A stretch of 64,000 bases of DNA from Kordiimonas sp. SCSIO 12603 (GTDB lineage Bacteria > Pseudomonadota > Alphaproteobacteria > Sphingomonadales > Kordiimonadaceae). The notes below the pieces were generated by a model. That model did no database searches. It was not told the DNA's origin and worked only from the letters and a program-made list of their open reading frames with translations. Below, piece after piece: positions 40,671 to 50,423 of this stretch; within the stretch, counting starts at the first letter, position 1, and each line of letters begins with the position of its first letter. The position numbers were made by a program, and so were the translations under genes. The stretch covers positions 1,711,520 through 1,775,519 of the forward strand of contig NZ_CP073748.1 of assembly GCF_024398035.1 (NCBI RefSeq), in the 5' to 3' direction.

Positions 40671-43148
40671 ATGAAAAATGTAATCAAGCTGGCGTGTGCA
40701 ACAAGTTTGCTTGCGCTCTCTGCCGCTTCGGTATCTGCGTATGAGATGGATGTGGTGGATGCCCTTCTTCTTCAAGAAAAAGAGCCTGTAAAAAAGGCTC
40801 CTGCAAAACAGGATGAAGAAAAAAAAGAAGGTGCTGAGAAAAAAGATGGCGATAAAAAAGATGAAAAGAAAAAAAAGCCAAAGTTTAAAAAATACGAAGA
40901 TGTTGTAACAGATAAAGCCATCACAAAGTATGGTGTTTTCACAACGCATCACGTGGACGGCAAAGTATATTTTGAAATCCCAGAAGACCAACTAGGCCGC
41001 GAATTTGTATGGCAGGTGAAGGTTGCTGGTATTGAAACCAATAAAGGCCTGATTTCAGCAGATTCTGCACGTCAATATGTATATTTTGAGCGTATCGGCG
41101 ATGATCTGCTTCTTCGCGCACGTGATTATTCGGTAATTTCGAAAGAGGGTGAGCCAGAGACATTTGTTGTAAATGCAGCTGATCTGGACGGTATCCTTGC
41201 GAAACTTAAGATCGTTACATTTGGTGAGAATAAAACACCTGTTGTTGATATGACAGGCGCGTTCATGGGCAAAGTTAAAGGCCTTGAAGGTATGTTCAAA
41301 GCCAAGATGGATGCCAAGAATTCACTCGTGAAAAACGTTAAAGCATTCGAGCGCAATGTGGAAACACGTGTTCTTGGTCGCTTTAGCCGCAAGCAAGGTA
41401 AAGAAAGCCAGAATGTAACAGCGGAAATCCGCCATTCTATTCTTGCTCTTCCTGATGATCTGATGAAGCCGCGCCACTATAACCACCGTGTTGGTTTCTT
41501 TGACGCGCGTTATTCTGATTTCTCTGGTGAGAAAAACAAGGTTGAAACAAAACGTTTCATTAAGCGCTGGCGTCTTGTGAAAAAAGATCCGAATGCTGAA
41601 GTTAGCGAGCCAGTGAAGCCAATCACATGGTATATCGACCGTGGTACGCCAACGCGCTATATCGAAGCAGTACGTGAAGGTATTGAATTCTGGCAGGTTG
41701 CGTTTGAACAAGCTGGCTTCAAAAATGCGATTGTAGCCAAGATGGCTCCAACCGTTGAAGAAGATCCTGATTGGGATCCTGAAGATGCGCGTTACGCAGT
41801 AATCCGCTGGGTACCATCTTTCATTCCAAACGCAAATGGCCCGCATGTGGCTGATCCGCGCACAGGTGAAATCATCGAAGCTGATGTTCGCATGTACCAC
41901 AATGTGATCAAGCTTATTGAAGAATGGTATTTTGCACAGGCTGGCGCAACAGACCCTCGTGCTAAGAAGCTACCTTTACCTGATGATGTAATGTCTGATC
42001 TTGTACGTTTTGTTGTAGCACACGAGGTTGGTCACTCAATCGGGTTGCACCATAACTTCATTGGTTCGAACGCATATTCTGTTGATCAGCTTCGCGACCC
42101 TGCGTTCGTAGCGAAAAACGGTGTTGCATCATCCATCATGGATTACGCACGTTTTAACTATGTAATGCAGCCGGAAGATGGTGTTTCACCAATTGATTAT
42201 ATTGCTGGCCCATATGATAAGTTTGCAATTGAGTGGGGTTATAAAGAATTCCCAGGCAATAAAACTGCCGAGGAAGAAGTTGAGCTTCTGAACAAAATCG
42301 CTGACCGCCAACTTGAAGATAAAGCTCTTCGCTGGGATGCTTATTCTGTTGGTCTTGCATATGATCCGCGTATCCAGACAGAGGATATCGGTAACGATGC
42401 AATGGAAGCAACACGCCTTGGTATGAAAAACCTTGAGCGTATTATGGCGAACCTTGTTGATGCCGCTTCTTATGAAGAAGGTAAAACATACGAGGAAGTA
42501 CGTGTTGCGTACCGTGCGCTTGCTGGCCAGTTCCGCCGTGAAATCGGCCATGTTGCCAAATATGTTGGTTCTGCGATTTACCGCAATGAACTAGCACAAG
42601 GCCAAAGCCAGACAGATGTGTTTGATGCTTACCCGCTTGCGAAGCAGAAAGAAGCGATGAAGTTCATTGCCGATAATGCTTTCAAACTTCCTTCTTTCTG
42701 GAAGAATGAAGAAGTTCTGAAGCGTGTTGGTTATGATTTCTACAGCAACACAGTAAACGGTTTTGGTACTCGTATCGTGCGTTCTATGCTGGCTCCGGCT
42801 AAGATAGACCGTATCGTGAAATTCCGCGAAGGTGGTCTTGAAACATATGATCCGGTTGAACTGTTTGGTGATGTGAAAGCTGCGGTATTTGAAGAGCTTA
42901 AAGACCGTAAACCTAACGTTTCTGCGTACCGCCGTAACCTTCAGGGTGAAATGGTGAACCACCTGATTGCAGGTATTGAAGCAGAAGATGGTAAAGTAAG
43001 CGAAGATTACCGTTCATTGAGCCGTGCAACCCTTGTTGAACTTGAAAGCGAGCTTAAGAAGGTTGGGGCACGTAATGCGAAAATAATGTCTGGCATTCAC
43101 TTCCTAAACCTTGCAGGTAAGATCGAAAAAGCACTGGATGCTGATTAA
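40671..43148 (+). CDS. Secreted zinc metalloprotease (metzincin type)
   Basis: An 825-residue protein with a signal peptide (LLALSAASVSA). A Lys-rich, likely disordered stretch spans residues 40-75 (KDGDKKDEKKKKPKFKK). The zinc site HEVGHSIGLHHNF has His451, Glu452, His455 and His461. The downstream SSIMDYARFNYV contains the Met-turn. It resembles large DUF5117/DUF4953-type zinc-dependent metalloproteases common in marine bacteria. It is expected in the periplasm or outside and is transcribed alone with a good ribosome-binding site and its own terminator. Codon use is biased to frequently used codons, hinting at high expression. Confidence 0.9.
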   Translation: MKNVIKLACATSLLALSAASVSAYEMDVVDALLLQEKEPVKKAPAKQDEEKKEGAEKKDGDKKDEKKKKPKFKKYEDVVTDKAITKYGVFTTHHVDGKVYFEIPEDQLGREFVWQVKVAGIETNKGLISADSARQYVYFERIGDDLLLRARDYSVISKEGEPETFVVNAADLDGILAKLKIVTFGENKTPVVDMTGAFMGKVKGLEGMFKAKMDAKNSLVKNVKAFERNVETRVLGRFSRKQGKESQNVTAEIRHSILALPDDLMKPRHYNHRVGFFDARYSDFSGEKNKVETKRFIKRWRLVKKDPNAEVSEPVKPITWYIDRGTPTRYIEAVREGIEFWQVAFEQAGFKNAIVAKMAPTVEEDPDWDPEDARYAVIRWVPSFIPNANGPHVADPRTGEIIEADVRMYHNVIKLIEEWYFAQAGATDPRAKKLPLPDDVMSDLVRFVVAHEVGHSIGLHHNFIGSNAYSVDQLRDPAFVAKNGVASSIMDYARFNYVMQPEDGVSPIDYIAGPYDKFAIEWGYKEFPGNKTAEEEVELLNKIADRQLEDKALRWDAYSVGLAYDPRIQTEDIGNDAMEATRLGMKNLERIMANLVDAASYEEGKTYEEVRVAYRALAGQFRREIGHVAKYVGSAIYRNELAQGQSQTDVFDAYPLAKQKEAMKFIADNAFKLPSFWKNEEVLKRVGYDFYSNTVNGFGTRIVRSMLAPAKIDRIVKFREGGLETYDPVELFGDVKAAVFEELKDRKPNVSAYRRNLQGEMVNHLIAGIEAEDGKVSEDYRSLSRATLVELESELKKVGARNAKIMSGIHFLNLAGKIEKALDAD

Positions 43149-43182
43149 GATTAATCACTCAATTGAGTGTTAAAATGATGAG

Positions 43183-43215
43183 GGAGGTTAGCGAAAGCTG
43201 GCCTCCTTTTCTTTT
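43183..43215 (+). terminator. Terminator of the metalloprotease gene
   Basis: GGAGGTTAGC-GAAA-GCTGGCCTCC forms a 10-bp stem with a stable GAAA tetraloop (two G-U pairs in RNA), followed by TTTTCTTTT. Confidence 0.85.
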
Positions 43216-43334
43216 GGTATATGCATAAGGTTTATAAACTTTCATCACGCGTAAGTGATTGTGCAATAAGGTGTTTTACCTTTAGTCCAGAAATGGTCGG
43301 TGTTTAGGGGAAACACATAAGGAAGAGTTTGATC

Positions 43335-44543
43335 ATGAAATCAATTCTAAGCCTGTTGCTGGTGGGGACTATTGCAACAACTACCATTCATACATATTCA
43401 GCAAATGCCTACATGGGTTTTCAGGAAGCGAAGGAAACTGAAGCTGTTACTGTTGAACTAGGAAAACGTTATTTGCTTCAATCTGGTATTTTGGAGGAAG
43501 AACGGGAAATACTCGTTCATTTACCAAAAAGCTATGATCCTTCGGACGGTAATACTCAGAAATATCCTGTTATTGTTGTGCTGGACGGTGACAGCCATTT
43601 CGGGCATGCAACTCTTGGCTCAGGGCTGCTTGAAGAAAACAGCCGTATGCCGGAAGCGATTATTGTTGCTATCCCGAATGGCAGAGGGACACGCGGCCGG
43701 GATATGGCGCGCGAGATGGATAAGTTCCGTAATTTTATTGGAAACGAAGTGTTGCCGTTTGTAGAAGCCAAGTTTCCAACAAGTGGCCATAAAACACTGT
43801 TTGGTCATTCCCTTGCGGGATATTTCACTCTGAGTGTTCTTGCTGATGACGGTGATATGTTTGATGCCTACGTGGCTGCGAGCCCTGTGGTGCAGGTAAG
43901 AAACAGCGAACTTCTTGGTAAATTTGAAAAAATATTCTCTGAGAAAGCGGGATTAACTAAATCTCTCTATTTCACTCTTGCTGATGAAGCTGAAGAAGGT
44001 GTGCGTGCAACATCTGCTCTTAACAATATGGTTGCGCTCTTTAAGGAAAAAGCACCAGAGAACTTTGATTGGCGCTATGACTTTATCGATAATCAAGTAC
44101 ATATGACCACACCGTTCCTAACGGTTTATCAAGGTTTGTCTCATAGTTTTGCCGATTATCAGGCGCCTCGGTATGTTACCAAAGAAGAGTTTGAAAAAGC
44201 GGGTGGAATGGCAGGGCTGCAAGCGTTTTTTGAGCGCAGGGCTGGTAAATATAACACTCCAGATACTATCCCGAGCGAGGTGATGCAAAATACTGGTTTC
44301 CTTTATAGCAGTGCAGGAGATCATGAGGGCGCTATCAAACTGTTAGCTGCCAACCTTGATAACCATAAAGAAGATCTGTTTGCTTATCATGCGCTTGGGC
44401 GCGCTTATGGCGCTGCGGAGCTTTTTGAAGATGCCGTGAAAACCTATGAAATGGCAGTTGTTCTTGCAGAAAAACAAGAATCTTCGGACCTCGGCTTTTT
44501 GAAGCGACAAGTTGAACGCTATAAGAAAAGCCTTTCTCAGTGA
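43335..44543 (+). CDS. Secreted alpha/beta esterase with TPR tail
   Basis: A 402-residue protein. After a signal peptide (LLLVGTIATTTIHTYSANA) comes an esterase-D/Fes-like domain: YPVIVVLDGD, IPNGRGTRGRDM and the nucleophile elbow FGHSLAGY with Ser159. The C-terminal 90 residues look like tetratricopeptide repeats (YSSAGDHEGAIKLLAANL and ALGRAYGAAELFEDAVKTYEMA). The start is the ATG at 43335 after GGAAGAG. It is likely periplasmic or exported and hydrolyses an unknown ester; TPR could bind a partner. Confidence 0.85.
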   Translation: MKSILSLLLVGTIATTTIHTYSANAYMGFQEAKETEAVTVELGKRYLLQSGILEEEREILVHLPKSYDPSDGNTQKYPVIVVLDGDSHFGHATLGSGLLEENSRMPEAIIVAIPNGRGTRGRDMAREMDKFRNFIGNEVLPFVEAKFPTSGHKTLFGHSLAGYFTLSVLADDGDMFDAYVAASPVVQVRNSELLGKFEKIFSEKAGLTKSLYFTLADEAEEGVRATSALNNMVALFKEKAPENFDWRYDFIDNQVHMTTPFLTVYQGLSHSFADYQAPRYVTKEEFEKAGGMAGLQAFFERRAGKYNTPDTIPSEVMQNTGFLYSSAGDHEGAIKLLAANLDNHKEDLFAYHALGRAYGAAELFEDAVKTYEMAVVLAEKQESSDLGFLKRQVERYKKSLSQ

Positions 44544-44553
44544 TTGGGTAAGG

Positions 44554-44580
44554 AAAGCCAGGCAAAGCCTGGCTTTTTTA
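44554..44580 (+). terminator. Terminator of the esterase gene
   Basis: AGCCAGGC-AAA-GCCTGGCT stem, followed by five T. The leftward serine hydrolase gene ends at 44595 just beyond. Confidence 0.88.
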
Positions 44581-44594
44581 CTTCTGGCGTTGAG

Positions 44595-46271
44595 TTAGTG
44601 AGGAGCGCGTTCCAGTGTAACTGAACGTCCGCCTTGGCTTAAGGTCACGTTAGGCGCCTGATCTCCTTTTCCAAACTCTAATGACGCACCTGTTTGTGGC
44701 AGGAAGTAAAGGTTGGCCGTTTGGGCTGTTGCTTCCAGTTCAGCTTGTCCTTCCAGTTGAACCAGTATTTTACGGCCTTCCATGCGTACATGAAGGATAA
44801 GCCCGGGCCCGCCTTGGTATGTGCCAGTGATACGCTTTTTCTGCGCAGAAGAAAGGTTGGCTGCGCTTACGTTCTTCGGTAGCGTTGTTGTAACAAGTGC
44901 GCTGAAAGTGCCTTCGCTATCTTTGATGGTTTTCAGCTCCATGCCAGATATTTCAGCACCTTCATCACGGGTGAATTTCAAAACATCCATGCCGTTATCA
45001 AACAGGAACTGGTCACCGCCAATTGGCATCAGCGGCAGTGGTACACCGCCAGTGCGTTTTGATGTAAGCTGGTCACCCATCAAGCGTATTTCACGGTTTT
45101 CATGTTCGTTGATTTGGTACACACCTTCATATTCGCGAAGTTCGCTTTTGCTTAGATCCTCAACCACAGGCTCGGGGAATGGGTTGCCAAGTGCATAGGC
45201 CGCGATACGGAACGCGATTTCTGATGGACGGAAATCGGATAGGGGACTATCTGAGTTCTGAATAATTGCTACGCCAATTTCTGATTTCGGTAGATACATT
45301 AGAAAGCTGTTGAAACCATGAATGCCACCACCGTGTGAAAGCATCACTTCTCCCCTAAACTGCTGGTTATTAATACCGAAACCATATTCAGCTTCTAGGG
45401 CTTTGCCTTGCGGCGTTATCATTTGTCTGTAAGTGGCATCTTTCAGCAGTTTACCGTTATGCAAGGCTATGTTCCAGCGCAGAAGATCTTCAGGTGTGGA
45501 TACCAAAGCGCCTGCAGCATGGGGTTGTGTCATACTAAGAATGGGGGCAGGAGCAAGATTGCCGTCAATAAGCGTATAACCGTTGGTGAGGCCGCGGATT
45601 AGCAGGTCATTACCACCAAACTCCGTTTTCTTGAGGTCATACTCATTGAAAATCGCTTCCTGCATATATGCATACCAAGCTTTCCCTGTGATTTTCTCAA
45701 TGATGGCGCCTAGAAGTACATAACCAGAATTATTGTATGCCCAACTTTCACCCGGTTTAAAATCAACTGGAATATCTTTGAAGCTTGAGATCATTTCCTC
45801 TGTGGTGGCATCTAGGCGAATAGGGCCATCCATTACGCCTTCAATGCTGGTATAGCTTTTAATACCTGATGTATGGTTGAGAAGCTGAAGTACGGTAATG
45901 TTTTCACCGTTTGGGTAATCAGGCAAAAACTTTGATAGTGGGTCATCAAGGTTTAACTTACCGTCATCCACAAGTTTTAAAATGGCGGCGGCTGCAAACT
46001 GTTTGGTTACTGAACCAATCCGCATCACATGGCCTGGGTTAAGAGGAACCTCAAGTTCAGCATTGGCTTGCCCGCGTGCGCCGCGGTATATGATTTCATC
46101 GCCTCTGGAGACAGCAATGATAGCGCCCGGAATAAGGTCCAGATAAGCCTGTTCCATCAGCTTATCGGCATATTGTTGTAGGTTTTCTGATTGTTGTGTT
46201 TGTTGTTCAGAGCATGCCAGCAATGTGAAAGGCAGCAGAACAACGGCAAAAAGCATATGCATACGGCGCAT
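44595..46271 (-). CDS. Beta-lactamase-fold serine hydrolase (lipoprotein)
   Basis: A 558-residue serine hydrolase of the class C beta-lactamase/DD-peptidase family. The N-terminus has a lipoprotein signal (LLPFTLLAC, lipobox Cys20). The catalytic motif Ser87-Val-Thr-Lys90 lies in RIGSVTKQF, and the Tyr-x-Asn motif is Tyr179-Asn-Asn181. After the catalytic domain, about 190 residues of beta-rich C-terminal extension follow. It is likely attached to a membrane in the periplasm, acting on peptides or esters. It precedes the leftward two-component genes in map order and is in the same orientation, though with 150 bp between. Confidence 0.9.
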   Translation of the reverse strand: MRRMHMLFAVVLLPFTLLACSEQQTQQSENLQQYADKLMEQAYLDLIPGAIIAVSRGDEIIYRGARGQANAELEVPLNPGHVMRIGSVTKQFAAAAILKLVDDGKLNLDDPLSKFLPDYPNGENITVLQLLNHTSGIKSYTSIEGVMDGPIRLDATTEEMISSFKDIPVDFKPGESWAYNNSGYVLLGAIIEKITGKAWYAYMQEAIFNEYDLKKTEFGGNDLLIRGLTNGYTLIDGNLAPAPILSMTQPHAAGALVSTPEDLLRWNIALHNGKLLKDATYRQMITPQGKALEAEYGFGINNQQFRGEVMLSHGGGIHGFNSFLMYLPKSEIGVAIIQNSDSPLSDFRPSEIAFRIAAYALGNPFPEPVVEDLSKSELREYEGVYQINEHENREIRLMGDQLTSKRTGGVPLPLMPIGGDQFLFDNGMDVLKFTRDEGAEISGMELKTIKDSEGTFSALVTTTLPKNVSAANLSSAQKKRITGTYQGGPGLILHVRMEGRKILVQLEGQAELEATAQTANLYFLPQTGASLEFGKGDQAPNVTLSQGGRSVTLERAPH

Positions 46272-46421
46272 ATGGTCCTCCCTCTGTCGTCAAGTTATGC
46301 GCTCGTCGGGAAATCAATTTCCTCTCAAGGGCGCGCTGTTCTGTAACCAGCATGTTTTTCTTTTTATAGAAAGTACCATATCGCCAGGTATTTCTATTTC
46401 AAGGGGAAGTTTGAAGATTTG

Positions 46422-47123
46422 TTACCAGTTAAGTAAGTTTTTCCGGTGTGTTTTTCCAATAGGTAGACGTAGGCCAGTTTTGAAAACTACCGTGTCGTCT
46501 TCGATGAAATCGATCGCATCCTTGCGGGCTATAAAGGATTTATGGATGCGTATAAAACGGTTTGAGGGCAGGCTTTTCTCGAAACTTATCAAGGAGGCTG
46601 GTGTTAGTAGATAGTTATCCCCTCGCCATACTTTTACGTAATTGCCATACGCTTCCAGATGGTGGATATCTTCAAACCGCACGTGAATATGTTTGCTGTC
46701 TACCTTAATCAGCAGGCTATCTTGTATGGGGGCAGCTTCTTCCGGTGCTGCTGGTGGTTGGCTGGCATTGGAAATGCGGTGTCTCACTTTTTCAAGTGCT
46801 TGCTCAAATCGGTCAAACCGGTAGGGTTTAAGAAGATAATCAGTTACATCGAAGTTATAGCTCTCCAACGCATATTCTTCGTAAGCTGATGTGATGATAA
46901 TTGCGGGCTTTTCTTTAAGCATGCTTAAAAAATCAAGTCCGCTTAAAACTGGCATTTCGATATCAAGGAAGATCAGGTCAACCTGCTCGGTTTTGAGGAA
47001 TTCTAGCGCATTTTGGGCTGAATGGCAGTGCCCGGAGATTTCTACATCATCTACTTCATTCAGGTATGTTTTTATAATCTCATGCGCGAGAGGTTCATCA
47101 TCAATGATCAGTGCTTTTATCAT
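46422..47123 (-). CDS. LytTR-family response regulator
   Basis: A 233-residue regulator. The receiver domain has the phospho-acceptor Asp54 in LIFLDIEMP. A linker rich in Pro/Ala precedes the LytTR DNA-binding domain (IHVRFEDIHHLEAYGNYVKVW...FIRIHKSFIARKDAI). It is encoded 4 bp downstream of the histidine kinase gene, so kinase and regulator form one unit. Flanking serine hydrolase genes are plausible targets. Confidence 0.93.
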   Translation of the reverse strand: MIKALIIDDEPLAHEIIKTYLNEVDDVEISGHCHSAQNALEFLKTEQVDLIFLDIEMPVLSGLDFLSMLKEKPAIIITSAYEEYALESYNFDVTDYLLKPYRFDRFEQALEKVRHRISNASQPPAAPEEAAPIQDSLLIKVDSKHIHVRFEDIHHLEAYGNYVKVWRGDNYLLTPASLISFEKSLPSNRFIRIHKSFIARKDAIDFIEDDTVVFKTGLRLPIGKTHRKNLLNW

Positions 47124-47127
47124 GGGA

Positions 47128-48585
47128 TTAAAGGTCCATTACCAGTGAGATACAGAAACGATCCTGCATTTTTATGATATTGAGAGTATGCTGATCTTTA
47201 TACTGCAAATTCAAGCGTTTATGAACATTTTTGAGGCCAATGCCGGGAGTGCTGTTTTTATAAGTTCGCAGGATGGAATTCTCACAAATGAAAGTAAGCT
47301 TGTTATCTTCTATGGTCGCTGAGATACGTAACCATGAGTTTTTGTTGTTTCCTTCCAAGCCGTGTTTGAAGGCATTTTCGATAAAAACGATTAACATCAA
47401 GGGGGCAATGGTGTGATTGGAACTGGTATTGCCGAAATGGACATTAAATTGGCAGTCTTCTCCCATTCTCAGTTGCTGTAGAGCTAGGTAATCTTGTAGG
47501 TAAGCAAATTCCTCTGCCAGTGGCACACGTTCCTTATCGCCTTTATAAACTACGTATCTGAAAAGTCCCGCAAGTTGCAGTACGGCTTCTGGGGCTTTCA
47601 CTGATTTGGTTAGGGTGAGAGCATAAAGACTATTAAGTGAATTAAAGAGAAAATGAGGGTTTATCTGTTGTTGTAGCAGTGTAAGTTCAGCTTCTAACTG
47701 TCGTTTTCCTGCCTCTGATAACTGCCTGGAGTTTTCTTGCCATTTAAACGCCAGTATCAATGGTAAGCTACCGGCTAGTACCGCAAAACCCATATTAAAA
47801 TTATGAATGCTGAAGATGTTGTCATCTCCGCTTGGGGTTAGTGGTTGGCTGCCGCCGCTTATTGGTAAGTTGAGGGCTATATAAGTTAGCGGTGGATAAA
47901 GAAGGATAAGCGTCATAAAGCCCGCGAAAACATAAGCCACCACACCGTGCTTGCTGAGGAAGTGGTTAATCAGTACGTGATGATTTATATAATAGAGCAC
48001 ATAAAGGCACATATATAAGAGCAGCATTTGAAGCCAGAAGAAGATGAAGGTGGGTATGTTTTCAAAAATATGCCTGAAATTTATTTCCATGGGGATAGGC
48101 TGGTTATAGATTGCCTCTGGATGAGACCCCAGGAAAAGAGCCGCTATAAAGCTGGCAATCACCGCCAGTGAAAATAGAGCATTATCAAGATTGATGTTGA
48201 ATTTAATCTGGTTTTTTTGCCGTGTGCTAAACCAACCATTCACATATTCAATACCGTAAATCAGCCATAACAAAAGAAAACTGAAAATATCACTGATGAC
48301 ATATGGGGCAGTGTGTGATTGGTTGGCTAAACCCATTAAAATCGCAGGCCCCGTAAGCAGAATAATAAGACGGTATATCCAGCGGCGTTCAATGGTTTTT
48401 GGGCTGTATGTACTTAGAAGTAAAACTATTGGCCCCAACTCAAGAGTAAAGCGTGTGAGAGTGTAAAGGTAATTGGTAAGTCCCGCACCATCTTTCATAA
48501 ACATATAAAATACGCTGTTTCCAAAGATCACTAAGAGCCCAGAGAGGTAGGGGGCAATAGCGTTTGTAACACTGGATAGGTTCAT
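47128..48585 (-). CDS. LytS/YehU-type sensor histidine kinase
   Basis: About 485 residues. The N-terminal two thirds carry roughly seven to eight membrane helices. The cytoplasmic kinase part has the PF06580-type phospho-histidine box LLQQQINPHFLFNSLNSLYAL and the ATP-binding N-box VFIENAFKHGLEG, ending with GIGLKNVHKRL. ATG at 48585 is preferred to the TTG five codons earlier. It should phosphorylate the adjoining LytTR response regulator. It is divergent from the 48851 serine hydrolase gene. Confidence 0.92.
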   Translation of the reverse strand: MNLSSVTNAIAPYLSGLLVIFGNSVFYMFMKDGAGLTNYLYTLTRFTLELGPIVLLLSTYSPKTIERRWIYRLIILLTGPAILMGLANQSHTAPYVISDIFSFLLLWLIYGIEYVNGWFSTRQKNQIKFNINLDNALFSLAVIASFIAALFLGSHPEAIYNQPIPMEINFRHIFENIPTFIFFWLQMLLLYMCLYVLYYINHHVLINHFLSKHGVVAYVFAGFMTLILLYPPLTYIALNLPISGGSQPLTPSGDDNIFSIHNFNMGFAVLAGSLPLILAFKWQENSRQLSEAGKRQLEAELTLLQQQINPHFLFNSLNSLYALTLTKSVKAPEAVLQLAGLFRYVVYKGDKERVPLAEEFAYLQDYLALQQLRMGEDCQFNVHFGNTSSNHTIAPLMLIVFIENAFKHGLEGNNKNSWLRISATIEDNKLTFICENSILRTYKNSTPGIGLKNVHKRLNLQYKDQHTLNIIKMQDRFCISLVMDL

Positions 48586-48850
48586 TGGATTTTCACTCAA
48601 TTGTTCGCGCTGACTTTATGATGTTTATGCTCGCGATATTATACTCGCCCCAAAAGGGTTAAATGATCAACGGGCTGATTTCAGGGATAAACTAACTCGT
48701 CACCCATTTTAACGTTAAAAATGCCAAATTCTTCTTCGGTCACGAGTTTTGGGGCGTTCATCACTCTCATGTTGTAGATACTTACGCCGACCATATTTTG
48801 AACTCAACAGCGACAGAGGCAATTCCGCCCCCGCTTGTTGGAGAAGAAAA

Positions 48851-50371
48851 ATGATCAGCAGAAATCGTAATATTCTAAAAACACCTAATGGATTGAATGT
48901 GCTCCGCACCGGCGCTTTGGGGCTTTGCGCTCTTGTGGTGACAGGTGTCCAGCAGGTTGCGGCACAGGAAAGCCAGAGTACCGAAAGCAGAATTCAAAAG
49001 TTGGATAGCTATTTTGAACGCTGTGAGGGTTACAAAATTTGTAACGGAACTGTTCTGGTAACAGATGGTGGGCAACTGGTTTATACTAAAACAATGGGGC
49101 AAGCCGGTGTCGATGCAGGCGTGAAACTGGAAGCAAATCATCAATTCGATATTGGTTCTATCACCAAGCAGTTTACCGCTACTGCAATTATGCGCCTTAA
49201 GGATCAAGGTAAGTTGGCGTTTGATGATGATGTGCGAAAATATCTCCCGGAATTGGCATATGAAGGCATTACCATTCGGCATCTGTTGAACCATACATCG
49301 GGGGTGCCAGAAGTGATGGGGTATTATTCACAGCAGTACCGGCAAGGTAAAGTGAAGGAGAATATCACTAATGATGGCCTATTGAAGGTGCTTGCAGAAT
49401 TTAAAATGCCTGTTCGCTTCGGGCCTCAGGAAAAATGGGCTTATAGTAATACAGGCTATACCTTGCTGGCTTCAATTGTTGAGCGGGTGTCTGAAAAATC
49501 CTTTTCGATTTTTCTGGATGATGAGTTCTTTAATCCTCTGGGTATGAAAGACACAGTTTTGCGTACACCAGATACAGAAGATGAAATTGATAAAAGAGCT
49601 TATGGATTCAGCACGCAATTAACTGGGGAAATCCGCAAGAACGACCAAATACCGTTTTTCTATCTGGTAGGCGGCGGTGGTATCTATGCCACGATTTCTG
49701 ATCTGCATAAGTGGGAACAAGCCCTTTCTGCGGGACAGTTGGTTTCAGCGGAAAGTTGGAAGGAAGCCACTACACCTATCACCCTAGCTGACGGCAGTAC
49801 TAAAGAATACGGGTTTGGTTGGGGTTTGAGGGCTAGCAAGCTTGGCGCAGAACGGGTGGCTCACGGGGGGCATTGGCGCGGATTTAAGGCAGCGTTTGAA
49901 ATGTTCCCGAATAAAGACCGTAGTATCATTATGCTCACGAATAACGGAGCAGACGATAGTGTTGATCAGGCGGTGGATGATGTAGAAGCTATTCTTGAAG
50001 GCAAGGAGCCCGCCCCCCTTAAGCGTTCAATAGCGCAAGCGCTCTATAAGGTGGTTAGTGAAGGCGGAGCTGATGCCGCGCAGCAATTTGTTAAGCAAAC
50101 TGCGAGCAAATATTATTTTGATGAAGATGAATTAAACCGACTTGGTTACTTCCTTTTGGGAAATGATAAAATTGCTGAAGCGATTGCTGTTTTTGAAATT
50201 AATACAGAGACATTCCCCACATCGGCAAACACGTTCGATAGTCTTGCGGAAGCTTTTTTGAAGGCCGGGCAAAAAGCGAAAGCAGTGGCTACTTATGAAA
50301 AAGTGTTGAAGCTTGATCCTGATTTTGAAGGTGCCCAAGAAAAGCTCGCGGAGCTTAGAGTAGGGAAATAA
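48851..50371 (+). CDS. Beta-lactamase-fold serine hydrolase with TPR tail
   Basis: A 506-residue exported serine hydrolase. It has a long signal region (LGLCALVVTGVQQVAA), the Ser103-Ile-Thr-Lys106 catalytic motif in IGSITKQF, a Tyr-Ser-Asn motif in KWAYSNTGYTLL, and the conserved HGGHWRGF. C-terminal TPR-like units follow (FLLGNDKIAEAIAVFEINTE and AEAFLKAGQKAKAVATYEKVL). The frame is open 34 codons upstream but ATG 48851 has the ribosome-binding site and signal peptide. It is a related but distinct partner to the lipoprotein hydrolase on the other side of the two-component genes. Confidence 0.9.
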   Translation: MISRNRNILKTPNGLNVLRTGALGLCALVVTGVQQVAAQESQSTESRIQKLDSYFERCEGYKICNGTVLVTDGGQLVYTKTMGQAGVDAGVKLEANHQFDIGSITKQFTATAIMRLKDQGKLAFDDDVRKYLPELAYEGITIRHLLNHTSGVPEVMGYYSQQYRQGKVKENITNDGLLKVLAEFKMPVRFGPQEKWAYSNTGYTLLASIVERVSEKSFSIFLDDEFFNPLGMKDTVLRTPDTEDEIDKRAYGFSTQLTGEIRKNDQIPFFYLVGGGGIYATISDLHKWEQALSAGQLVSAESWKEATTPITLADGSTKEYGFGWGLRASKLGAERVAHGGHWRGFKAAFEMFPNKDRSIIMLTNNGADDSVDQAVDDVEAILEGKEPAPLKRSIAQALYKVVSEGGADAAQQFVKQTASKYYFDEDELNRLGYFLLGNDKIAEAIAVFEINTETFPTSANTFDSLAEAFLKAGQKAKAVATYEKVLKLDPDFEGAQEKLAELRVGK

Positions 50372-50379
50372 CGAGGCAT

Positions 50380-50413
50380 AATCAGTCGAGCATGCAATTT
50401 TGCTCGACTGATT
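50380..50413. terminator. Bidirectional terminator
   Basis: A perfect 13-bp inverted repeat (AATCAGTCGAGCA / TGCTCGACTGATT) with an 8-nt loop and T-rich flank lies between two converging genes, the serine hydrolase and the methyltransferase. Confidence 0.85.
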
Positions 50414-50423
50414 TGTTGTTGGC

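Noticed and set aside
48601..48850. LytTR binding repeats between the kinase gene and the serine hydrolase gene
   Set aside because: I looked for paired direct repeats and found only a distant AACTCGT / ACGAGTT pair, too weak to call.
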